DNA from: Arthrinium phaeospermum
Lineage: Eukaryota; Ascomycota; Sordariomycetes; Amphisphaeriales; Apiosporaceae
NCBI GenBank assembly: GCA_006503535.1
Contig: QYRS01000011.1
Span: 1,116,001-1,180,000 of the forward strand
Reading direction: 5' to 3'
Length of the DNA: 64,000 bases
In this document: in pieces, positions 12,853 through 23,928 of the stretch
Numbering within the stretch: the first letter of the stretch is position 1
Layout of the letters: every line of letters starts with the position of its first letter
Program-made: the position numbers and the translations under genes
The notes under the pieces: generated by a model
What the model saw: only the letters and a program-made list of their open reading frames with translations
Databases searched by the model: none
What the model was told of the DNA's origin: nothing

Positions 12853-13181
12853 TTATCGGGGCTTGTTTCCTGGACCACCACCAGACTTACGAGATCAGCG
12901 CGAGCGCAGAAGTGACCAGCTAGCTATCATTACTGGGCATGAGGTAGTGACATGAGGCAGCGATGGCGATGCATGCTTATGAATGGCATGACATTTTCGG
13001 AGAGGAGGCGATTGATGCCTCATTGACGATGGCGATGCAATCATGGTTAGCGGGATGATGGCGATAAAACAGGCTTGGAGTCGGCTCGGAGCCACTCGAT
13101 GAATTCAGGCTTAGTGATAAACTTGTGCGAATAAGAGATATGATTTCCATTATGCAAGTGTCTCAAATGGCCTGTGGACCA

Positions 13182-13300
13182 GTTATCACATTAACAAGTA
13201 TTCCACATGGAGTCATTATCCCCTTTGGATAGGTGTTATCCCTTTGGAAAAGAGTGTTATTCCATTGCCAGCTAGCTACCCCGTCTGATTATTCCAGTGG
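13182..13300. repeat. TTATYCC motif cluster B
   Basis: Half-sites GTTATCAC, GTATTCCACATGG, ATTATCCCCTTTGG, GTTATCCCTTTGG, GTTATTCCATTG and ATTATTCCAGTGG lie within 120 bases. The last is a palindrome-like TTATTCCA...TGG. The consensus resembles RTTATYCC followed by TGG. Confidence 0.5.
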
Positions 13301-13550
13301 CACCAAGTATGGACTGTTGTGAATGATGCGTTACTTCGCTACATCTATGCCCGAAAGAAGTCGGTTAGTCGATCGGCGGGGAAGGGAGGGGAAGGCAGTT
13401 TTCAAGGTTACTACAAAGTGCAAGGTCTCCAAGTGGTTGTGCATAATGACGAACCTACTGGTTCTAGCACCAGACTGACACTTCTCAGTGCCTGTTGATG
13501 CGGGGACAGGGTGAGGCCGAGGGAGGACGTGATTCACGCCTAGCCATGGA

Positions 13551-13557
13551 TATATAA
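13551..13557 (+). promoter_or_regulatory. TATA box of the cyclase gene
   Basis: TATATAA about 105 bases upstream of the ATG at 13660, in the position expected of a fungal TATA element. Inferred from sequence only. Confidence 0.45.
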
Positions 13558-13659
13558 TGTGTATCCAGGTTTATGTTGAGTCAATATTATTATGCATATA
13601 ATTACTACCACACACCGAACTCGACGCCCATTTCAGATTCAGAACTGTATTAAAGAATC

Positions 13660-14912
13660 ATGGCTCCTCCCAACCCTGATATCAAAGTCAACAGCAATGG
13701 CATCCCCGACTTCGAGGACCTGCCTCTCCGGAAAGGCGACCCGCACCACTCGGCCTGGGGCCTCTACGGGCCGCACGACGAGCTCGGGACCCTGAACCGC
13801 CTGACGGACGAGCGCGTCGCCGCGGCCGCGCGGGAGGAGATCCGGACCGGGCAGCGGGTGTCGCTCAACTGGCCCCTGGACGCGCAGACGCCGACGCAGC
13901 CGGGCCGCGCCTTTTTCCAGCGCGCCCGCTTCCACCAAGACATGTTTCCCAAGGCCCCCGCCACGGTCAATGATGATGTCTGGACTTTCAACTCGCAGGT
14001 CTCGACGCAGTGGGACGGGCTCAGGCACTTTGGGTACCAGAAGGAGAAGGTGTTTATAATGGGGTTACCATGAAGGAGATTCATGGGTTTGGCCGGGAGG
14101 AGGGCAAGGGGAAGAGTACTGTGAATGGGATTCAAGGTAAGTGCTGCTTTTTTTCTCTTTGTCTGCATGTGGTTGATTTTTGCTGATCGGGTTCAATGTC
14201 GCGCAAAAACAGCTTGGGCAGAGCAGGGCATCGTGGGACGCGGGATCCTGGTCGATTACCATGGCTGGAGGACGTCGCAGCCGGACGGCAAGGTCTCGGC
14301 TTACGACTCGTTCGAGTCTACCTCGATCTCGCTGGCCGACCTCCAAGCATGCCTCGAAGCCCAGGGGACCGAGGTCAAGTTCGGGGACATCCTCTTCATC
14401 CGCTCTGGTGAGTCCAATACCAGCTTCTAGTGTCTACCCGCGATATATCCAGCTCGCTCGCTAACCGTTCGACCCAACCCCCCACCCCAGGCTTCATGGT
14501 GTCCCACGCCGCCAAATCCCCCGACGAGATCTGGGCGCACCAAGACGTAGTCCCGCACCGCTTCGGCGGCGTCGCGCAGGACGAGGCCGTGCTGCGCTGG
14601 ATCTGGGACCACTTCGCGGCCGTGGCCGGCGACCAGCCCTCGTTCGAGTGCTGGCCCACGCAGCAGGACTGGCTGCTGCACGAGGTCCTGCTCGGCGGCT
14701 GGGGTTGCCCGATCGGCGAGCTCTTCGACCTCGAGGCGCTCGCGGCGCGCTGCCGCGAGGACGGGCGCTGGAGCTTCTTCGTCTGCAGCGAGCCTTGCAA
14801 CGTGCCGGGGGGCGTGGCCAGGTGAGTGTTAAATCATAATCGAGGGGGGGGAGGTTTGAAAGTTGACTAATCTTTGGATCATAGTCCGCCCAACATACTC
14901 GCCATTTTCTAA
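13660..14912 (+). CDS. Cyclase-family (kynurenine formamidase-like) protein, broken by a one-base frameshift
   Basis: A member of the cyclase family (Pfam PF04199), metal-dependent hydrolases that include bacterial kynurenine formamidase; fungal members are mostly uncharacterised. Exons are 13660-14136, 14213-14407, 14491-14821 and 14885-14912. Conserved stretches are FEDLPLRKGDPHHSAWGLYG near the start, VNDDVWTFN, TQWDGLRHFGYQ (the metal-site region), GDILFIRSG, GDQPSFECWPTQQ, LGGWGCPIGELFDLE and the typical end PGGVASPPN. After KEKVF at 14053 the frame runs into TGA (14071); shifting by one base restores YNGVTMKEIHGFGREE and everything downstream. Exon lengths total 1031, one short of a multiple of three, so a single base, probably one T of a TTT(T) run, is missing. 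This could be a sequencing error or a real null allele. The intact product would be 343 residues. Confidence 0.82.
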
Positions 14913-15823
14913 TCAGGGCGGATGGGGTAAGGGGTACTAGCGATTGTTATTGTAGTACTCAGTGGTCTTGATCACTGGGAACGGCGACGCTATGGCAGCA
15001 TATAAACCCATTTGTTTCATCTGTACTTACCACGCGAAGATCGCCACCGGGTCTCATTCTCTTATGCGTGGGATGACAGCCTCTAGGCCTTGTTTTTAAG
15101 CGTTGACTGTGTATGAGCTATCGAATGGATGTCCAAGCTCATCAATCAGATTGTTTCCCATCCCCCAGACGGGTGAGCTGTAAAGCAACTAAATTTACAA
15201 AGACCGTGCGGTGAAGATTGGCAGACAAGTAAGTGGCCAAAGGGTTGCATTATTGTGTATAGCCAATTGGATGGATGGCGCGCTCTATAAGGGTATCTGT
15301 AGAGTGTACTAGATAGTCGACAGGTAAGAGACATACACACTGATTGCCAACGGACTCATCATCATTCAGGCCGCCTTGGGCCGTCTATGTCAGTCTGTAT
15401 AGCCTTGTTGTATATGTGCCGCCGAGGGCGAAGAAGCCGTGGCGGCCTTTGGCTCGTTCTCCTCCTACTTCTCTTCAAACCCCTCGTGTGTACCGCTCAA
15501 GACCGCCCTCGACCAGGAGTCTACTGACGCTTTACGTGGGCAACCCGCGTTTCGAAAATTATGCCCAAATAAATCATGACGAATGGCCTCAATTGCCGCT
15601 CGCGTCTTCGGAAAATACTATCGCTTGAGTTGTCAAGTCCACCGCTGGGTGCGAGTGTCGATCTGGACCGACCAAGGCTATATGTATACTGTGCAGATAG
15701 CGCCCAGATCCACACCACGTCTAAATAGGCTCCTGTAGACTGCCTACTATAAGGCCACTATCGCTTGCTACTGCTGGGGGGTTAGTCCTCCTGTGTTAAA
15801 CAAGATACGGGGCAAGGAGATAC
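14913..15823. other. Convergent intergenic region cyclase / calcineurin A
   Basis: 910 bases between two 3' ends. No gene or RNA recognised; one short GC-rich frame near 15400-15620 has no family resemblance. Confidence 0.45.
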
Positions 15824-17631
15824 TCACGTGCTCAGTCTCCTGCCAAGAGTTTGCAGCTTCTTGTCGTTATCTGCGTCGTGCTTGGCCTTCTCCATGGCGG
15901 CTTCGTGCTGCTCGTCGTGTGCCTTCTTCACCTCCTCGCTAGTGGGCGGCAGCCTCTCGTTCTGCAAATCAACCTTTCTAGCATCTTCGAAAGTGCTGAT
16001 GGCGTTTTTGATGCCCTCGGCTCCTAGCATAAGGGTTCCGGCCGGCAGACGACCGCTTCCCGATACCGTCTTAAGCTCTGTAACCCTCTCGGACTCCTCG
16101 CGCAACACCTGGAATACACGCGACAGTCGACCGATGGCCAGAATCTTGTTCTTGATGGCCCGCCTCTTGTACTCGATGGAATCGGGATCCGTAGGCATGG
16201 GGCTGTTGAGGGCGGGCGATAGAGGGCCGGGCGAAGTCGAGGCTGGGGTGTCTTCCTTGAGTTCCTCCTCGGAGCACGTGCTCAGGATGGCAATAAGCAT
16301 GTCGGTGATTTTCTCACCAACGAAAGGCAACGACCAGGTAAAGACGTCCATGAAGTTGGGGAGCCAATAGGGGTGCGGCGTGCAGTTAAACTGCCGGATA
16401 TTCATAACGTTGTTCTCGTACTTCAGGACCGCCGCCTTGTTGTTGTATACGTCAAGGTAGTTGGGGGCCGAGAAGATGGTCATGACACTTGGGAAGCCCG
16501 TGGTCCGCGTTTTTCGGTACATTCGGTAGCCGGCATCTTGCGCCTCGTGGGCTCGGATGATGGACAAGAGGTTGTTCTTCTCCAAGAATGCACAGGCGGC
16601 GGGGTAGGAGAAGAAGTAGGAGCAACCGCGCACGTGGTTGTGCATAAAGAACTCGTTCGTCTTCTCTTGGCCGAAGTCCTCGAGGGGGTCGGCCCAGAGG
16701 ATGTCGCACATCAGACCCTGAGTGGGCGGCTCTCGGAAACGGTCAATGCTGCGCAAATCATCGAGCGTGTGCAGCTCGGGGCTGAGACCACCGTGGATGC
16801 AGAGGAACTGCTTGTTCATCACGGCAGCGAGGGGCAAGGAGCAGAAGGAATCCATGCAAGCCTCGTATATGGCCTCGGAGTACTTGTGCTTGCACTCGAG
16901 CTTGAAGGTGAAGTAGTCGGTCAAATGGCGACACTCGTGGTTGCCTCGCAGCAGCCACAGAGAGTTGGGGTAGTGGATCTTCAAACACCACAGGTACAGA
17001 ACACATTCAATACTGAAGTAGCCTCGGTCGACGTAGTCGCCCAGGAAGAGATAGCGCGTTTCGGAAGGGTCGCCGCCGACCTCGAAGAGCTTCATCAGAT
17101 CGTAGTATTGACCGTGGACGTCACCGCAAACCGTGATAGGGGCGTCCATCTCCAGGAGGTTGGGCTCGGCGCGCAGGATGTCGGTTCCTGCCTTGATAAT
17201 CCATAAGGCTTGCTCTTCGGTCAATCGACCTTCGCGGTAGAAGTGCTGCTTGAGAAAGGTGATGTTGGGCTTTGTGTGAGACTCGTCTTCCCAGAACTGC
17301 TCGTCGGTCGGCTTGAACATGGCGGGCGCCTGTACATCTGCATGGCGACAAGGGGGGTCGCGGTCAGCTTCGTTGTTCTCTCTCACGAGGGTGCATACCG
17401 GCCTCAATTTGCGGGTGGCGGCGGGGTAGATGGAGCGGGCGGGCAGCGTGCCATACCTTTGCAGACTCGCTCCGTCGTGTTCACCTGCTCACCCGACTCG
17501 AGAGTGTGTAGGGTGAAGTCGACTTCGGGGAGCGGCTTCTTCATTTGGATTGCGCGAATGGCATTGTCGACTTGCATGTTGCGCTGCTGCTCCGCGGAGG
17601 GAGCGGGCGCCTGGCCCTCGTCGTTCTCCAT
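15824..17631 (-). CDS. cna-1: Calcineurin catalytic subunit A (protein phosphatase 2B)
   Basis: Ca2+/calmodulin-activated Ser/Thr phosphatase; it acts with calcineurin B, dephosphorylates Crz1-type factors and governs stress response and hyphal growth. Exon 1 (17631-17457) and exon 2 (17337-15824) give 562 residues, close to the usual fungal length. The metallophosphatase motifs are all present: GDVHGQ, GDYVDRG, RGNHE and HGG. Next come the B-subunit-binding helix (about [19 protein letters not shown]), the calmodulin-binding region ([20 protein letters not shown]) and a C-terminal tail where the autoinhibitory segment lies. The 119-nt intron joins VCK to [19 protein letters not shown]. The stop TGA overlaps a perfect GTGAGT donor, so an alternative C-terminus is possible. 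It is followed by a 1.6-kb promoter on its 5' side. Confidence 0.97.
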
Positions 17632-19235
17632 CTTGCAGGAGTGGTGGTTGAAAACGATGCGCCGCCTAGCAGATACAAGCGGTGAAGTTCAAAAAAACGA
17701 AGGCTCGCAAGGGATATAGATGCCGCGATTCGGTGGTCGGCAATCAAAACAGCGTGGGCGGCTGTTATCTCAATGTCAGAAGTCACGACGACCGGCGATG
17801 GGTGGAAAGGAAGGGGGGAGAAAGATGTGATCTGCCAGCAGGGCTGAGGAAAGAGTAGCAGTAGGTAGCAGGCGATGTAGTGGTAGGTAGGTAAAGAAGA
17901 GGTGCTGCTAGAGCGTTGGGCTACTGGAGCTGGAGGCGGCGAACGAACTTCTGGGCCAAATCGATCACTCGCTCAATCAATTCACTTCAATCAAAACCCA
18001 TGTACTTGGCTGGGCAGGCGAGAAGTTAGGCAGACTAATACTAGTCCAGTAGGTCACCTAGGCAGGCTGGGGTTATGTTGTTTTTTGCTTGGAGGGGGCA
18101 GAGCAGAGACGGGAGAGCCGTCAATGTATTGGATCAATTGATCAAATGAAATGTACTTCACAACCTTCCTGCCTGTCTATCTGCACACACACGCACACAA
18201 AACAACAACACACATCGGCACACCATCCGTACCTACATACTTACGTACATTGATACATACTTACATGCACCTATTCATAGCACGGCGGGTTGAAGCTGCC
18301 TGATTCAGAGGCGATGGCACTGGAAACATCAGCCTCTGCCTCCTGATCTCTGCAACTAGGTAGTCCCTAGGGAAAGTCTGGTAGATTAACTACGGTAGCA
18401 CAGCGATGAGTGACCATTGCAAGTGGTGAAAGTGTTGAAAATAGTCGAGTACGTACCGCTGCTGTGGAGGGGAAACGAGCGCCAAGCAAGGTCCGAAGTG
18501 GGATGCCCCCCTCGTCCAGGGTCTCGCTATGTGTCTCTAAGTCAGGGCCCCCTGTTCTTTGGGCAGAGGACAAGGAGAAATCAGATCTGGCAGCAGTAAC
18601 CCCTTCCCGTCGGTACTCGACAGTTACTGAAAGTCAAGTCGCATTCAAGCAGGCAGGTACTTGGATCTGAGCGACAATGCTATCCATTGCCAACCACAAC
18701 AAAGAGTAGCAATACATACAGAGGTGATGCAGCCGAACAACGACGCTCACCGAGAGACGGAAAGGGGGAAGAGATTGTGTATACGAGAGGAGGCAACCCA
18801 CGCTCACCGATCCGTGGGTATGCAATGGATACTGTATACCCAGTCTCCCAGTAGTCGGACTTTCCCCTACCGAAACGGGGTCCTGTCACTGTCAACTTCA
18901 GCCAAACTACCTACAACCTAAAACTTCAGACACCCAGCCTGCAGATTCTCAGCTGGTGCGATAAACTCTCGACTTCCCTCCCTCCTCCCACATTAAGCAG
19001 ACGGGAAGCCTCATGGCCACAGCAGCCAGCCAACCTTAGTGCCCCCTATGTAGGTATGCCTGTTTCGACGACACGGGCCTGTCTATGACCTCACAACCCC
19101 CTTAAACCAGATACTTGATAGAGCACGTGATGTGATTCCCTCTTCGTTCCATTGATTGATCTGATTCATCTTCATTGGTCTAGACTCTACAAGTAGACTG
19201 TGTGCATTTAAAGGAGAATTCTTGCCGCTTGCCTT
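17632..19235. promoter_or_regulatory. Long 5' region of calcineurin A
   Basis: 1.6 kb between the calcineurin start and the SDR stop (both minus), presumably the calcineurin promoter and leader. It contains CA-rich simple sequence (18183-18214), TACATACTTACGTACAT-type simple sequence (about 18230-18270) and TAGGTAGG-type short repeats (about 17860-17890). No gene is supported. Confidence 0.5.
18183..18214. repeat. CA-rich simple repeat
   Basis: An interrupted (CA)n tract with CACACACGCACACAA at its core, in the calcineurin upstream region. Confidence 0.6.
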
Positions 19236-20431
<1,196 letters not shown>

Positions 20432-21337
20432 ATTAAGTGACTTTGTAGGGTATTTTCCTTTGGGGAAACCTGAGAAGACGACGAAGGAGTCAAGGCAAGT
20501 AGGTACGTTTCGCTGGCTGGTCTATGGACGTATGCGAGAACTCCCGGTACACTAGCTCAAGGAAGAGGGCTACGGTGAGGGATATGGAGCTCTATATTTA
20601 TACTCGTCTCAAAGTCACGGTACCGCCGGTCTTAATGACTCCTGTGGATAAATGACTAGAACCAAGGTCCCATCTCCATCTCGCTTGCCGAACTCCTACC
20701 GGCTGCCGCTCCAGGCTCTGGTATGTAGGCTCATGTTAGTGGTGCGCATATTGTTCGCTACAAACAGGCTGGATCCTGGGGTTAGCCGCTTTTCGCGACG
20801 GGGACCACAAGTCAGTAAGTAGCCTCTTATCTGTACCGGCTTTACTGTTTGCTTTCTAGTTTGCATGATCCCAGGGTACTTCATCCGTCCCCTGCCATGG
20901 CGTGTTTGGCGCAATGAATCGGATTACTACCTACCTACATACATTGACATATGCAGGCATTCCGCAAACATGTTTGGCCTGAAGGGCGGAAAGCGGACGA
21001 ACGTCTGCGGTGCAATGCGGAATGAGGTATATTTGCTCTGCGGGGTACTATATCGCCGGTTTTTGGGGACCCCGGTTTCTGCTGCCGGAGCATGCCAAGC
21101 GAAACCGATGGAGCTAATTCGGCGGAATTTACTGGGCAACCTCTCCTTCTATTTGCTGTCTGCTCTGGCCATCATATGATGATTGTCTGGCTGGCTGGCC
21201 CTTTTGAGACTGCCAACAAAATACCGGGCCGTGTCTTCCCGTGACCGTAACACCGGCTGCGGCTATATGTCTGTCATACCATGCCACATGCAAATCTCCT
21301 GGGAACTACATTACGGCTGCTAAAAACAAGAATGCCA
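20432..21337. promoter_or_regulatory. Promoter region of the SDR gene
   Basis: 900 bases between the SDR start and the end of the dioxygenase gene. A TATA element lies at 20593-20602. CGG-containing elements (a CGGTACCG palindrome followed by CCGG near 20620; CCGG spaced by nine bases from CCGG near 21070-21090) look like possible sites for Zn2Cys6 regulators. No convincing gene. Confidence 0.4.
20593..20602 (-). promoter_or_regulatory. TATA box of the SDR gene
   Basis: On the minus strand this reads TATAAATATA, about 165 bases upstream of the SDR ATG. Confidence 0.5.
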
Positions 21338-23122
21338 TCAACCTACGATACGCTTGAGGATATCTTCGCGCGGGAAGTTGGTGTTCCTCCATCGGGAGAT
21401 AAAGTCGTCTCGGTTAACTGAACGGATCACGGGTCAATAGAGTGAAGCCGAAGCGATCATGCCAGGCAATGAATGCCATTGGCCACGAGAGCGGGAGTCG
21501 GGAAGAACTTACTGTAACCACCGCACATACGCCTTACACCAGTAAATGCGCTTCTGCCATGAAGGACGCGCCAGTTGTCAAAGACTAGTAGACCTTCGTT
21601 AGCCGCTATGGTGGATCTCGTGTGTGCTGGACGGGGGCTTTACTTAGGAGGTTGCCTGGTTCAAGCTGCACCCAGTATTCCACGTCCTTTCTCGTTAAGA
21701 TGCTGTGCCACTTTCGTGCGGCCTCGTACCATTCCGCGGGAGAAAAAGGTCCATCGAAGGGAACGACGCCCCGGTCGTCGTTGTTCCATCTCAATCGGTG
21801 CATCTCCCCGGTTTTCTCGTCGACTTCGAGCACCGGGTACATCTTATCCGGGGAAATGGTGATGCCCTCGTTTCCGCTCGCGTGCCAGGGCAGCGTCACC
21901 TTGCTCAGGATCTCAAAAGCCTTGGGGTCTTCTGCCTTCAGGATGCTCGCGGCATAGAATCCGTCGACGAGCAACGACTGGCCTCCCAGCGTCCCCTTCC
22001 CGTCCTTCGCGGTAGGGTCCGAGTGTGACAGCAGATGGAACGCCTGCAGCCCTGCCGGGTCCGAGAAATACGTAGTGTCCGTATGGGCACCGAGCGCTAG
22101 GTTGGTATAGGCAGTATCGGCCATGGCGAGATCGGGTATGAAGTCGTAGAAGCCGCCGTAGTGAGTTTGCCTTATGAACGCAATCTTCTCCAGCAACTTC
22201 TCCGTTGCCTCTCCCGTCTCAAAAGGGACCCGGTTACAAAGACGAACCCGAATCTCCTCTACTACATGATTAGCAAGTTGTCTGTCTTGCTTGTAATATA
22301 ACTCAAGTCTAAGACTTACGATTGCATCGGTCAACTGGGCCACTGTGCGGGCTTCATTGCTCGCAAGATCTTGACTCGATACAGATGGTGGCCAAGACGC
22401 ACCGGTTTTGCTACCATTAGATCCGAAGTATTCATAGCTGTGGCATGTTAGTCACTATGCTGAATGGGAAATATGTCGTACGTGCTGACCTCAATGGCTC
22501 TGGATCTCTCCGGTCGGATTGCATATATGTCTCGATAAAGTCCCACGGATAGAAACTGCTGTGAGAGGCATCCGTCCCTGGTCAGATGTGTTAGCTAGAT
22601 GATAGCAAGGCCGCGATCTGGCGCTTACATTGCACATGGACTCCGTTATCTTGAACGTCTACTTGCTCAGGTCGGACATCTTGTGGTATCTGCACCCAGC
22701 TTAGTTCCGCGGTTTCTTCTGATGAATGGTAGACAGATCTTAACTACCTCGAACGTGTTAAATGCCCTTTGCATCGTATCCTGGTTGACACATGTCTTGC
22801 ATCGGCAGTTGTCACTTGGTGCGCATCAGCCATTGATGGAGTTCTTGATGCCTGCGGACAGCTTACCGTAGCCAGAAGTTGGGCCTGAGACTGATTAGCT
22901 GCTAAGTCTCTCTCTCCGACAGCGAATATGCATCACCTACAAGACTTCACGTCTGGGTTTTGTGACTTCTTTTTGTCCTTTGGCATATGCGAATCTGAGG
23001 CCATCCTCAACTGGAGTCACCTGGAATCTTGCAGATCCGCTGTGGCTATACCGCTGGCTTTGTAGCAGAGGTAATTGCCACGAGGAAAGCGATTTGTATG
23101 GCAAACTACGTGGAATTAGCAT
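21338..23122 (-). CDS. Trimethyllysine dioxygenase, mitochondrial (one-base frameshift)
   Basis: A 2-oxoglutarate/Fe(II) enzyme hydroxylating N6-trimethyllysine, first step of carnitine synthesis. Nine exons: 23122-22941, 22884-22867 (18 nt), 22814-22748, 22689-22629, 22577-22490, 22437-22320, 22258-21644, 21584-21513 and 21417-21338. A basic, Ser-rich presequence starts the protein (MLIPRSLPYKSLSSWQ). Then come the N-terminal zinc-type module WLRDNCRCKTC and the TauD-like domain with Fe ligands in LGAHTDTTYFSDP and WRVLHGRSAFTG, and the family ending GGYINRDDF. Exons total 1301 bases, one short of 434 codons. The break lies at 22229-22231, where RFGFVFVTG is followed by VPFETGEATE only if one G is added to a GGG run. 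Everything else is intact, so it is either a base-calling error or a recent null. TMLH is favoured over butyrobetaine hydroxylase by these motifs. Confidence 0.87.
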
Positions 23123-23928
23123 CTCAATAACATCATGTCGGCTGGGCGGGACTGAAGTGCTGACCGTGCCAGTCGCGAGCCTCGTACGATAGGCAGCATT
23201 ACGGCAAAATCTGGCAATACAAGAAGTCGAGGGGTCTGAGTGGCAACAATAAAAAGGGGCGCAGTCAAGCGGCGCTATGCGAATGGTCTATAACAGGCGT
23301 TCGTCTGTCAATTGATAGGGCTGTCCAGTTCTGCTCTCGTTGCTGAAACTCCCAGGATATCGTTCGGTGTTTGCCGAGGGAAGCCAACGACGTATTTGAA
23401 GTACATGAGATGTTTGATGGGTATCCACTGGCCAATCACTTGGCGCGATCTAGAATTAGTCCAAATTCCAACCTTCACTCAGCAGTTTGGCGTATTATCT
23501 GAAATTCATTACTCCAAGCTCAATTTTCGACTGCTCGAGCCTTGCGTGAAGATCTTCAAGTTATTATACAGTTCTAGCGACTTCATATGTATGAATCGGG
23601 GGCGCAATGCGTCAACCCGGGAAGCAGATAAGCTCCTTCGTGCAATACCCGACTCTTTGAGAGGATCTATTGACTTCTGATTGTAATGCATCATGGATCT
23701 AGCCAAGCTGATTCTAGAAACGGGTATGAGGGAGCTGTTGCAACGTCTAAGACAGGTAGAAATGGAACATACAGCTATCTTCCATGCTTGACCGTAAAAC
23801 GCCCCGGGGGTAACAAAGGCAATGTAGGAGAAGTATAAGGGCCGCTGGCAAATCACGAACACCACGAGTCCAATATGTGGTATACTGAACTGATTTACTT
23901 ATGATGTGGAAAACTCATCCTGGGAAGT
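23123..23928. promoter_or_regulatory. Divergent intergenic region
   Basis: 800 bases between divergent genes. An open frame near 23312-23680 lacks an ATG start and any family resemblance. No supported gene. Confidence 0.45.

Larger units (their letters stand above)
12853..13659. other. Intergenic region UBP15 / cyclase
   Basis: 800 bases without a gene. It holds motif cluster B (13182-13300) and a TATA element ahead of the cyclase gene. Confidence 0.5.

Noticed and set aside
11541..12881. 446-codon minus-strand frame across the UBP15 3' half
   Set aside because: Antisense shadow; it spans introns of the real gene and has no recognisable domain.
16373..17206. 277-codon plus-strand frame across calcineurin A
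   Set aside because: Antisense shadow of a highly conserved phosphatase; composition is Val/Glu/Gln-rich without any family motif.
20865..21179. 104-codon ATG-initiated frame in the SDR promoter
   Set aside because: No family resemblance and low coding character; position and composition suggest chance.
21644..22343. Reading the dioxygenase as a shorter protein starting near 22343
   Set aside because: That frame reads through an intron (GTAAGT...GTAGTAG) and omits the conserved mitochondrial and N-terminal Cys-containing exons found upstream.
23312..23680. Possible small gene upstream of the two-TM protein
   Set aside because: No ATG start, no conserved feature, and it lies in a divergent promoter.
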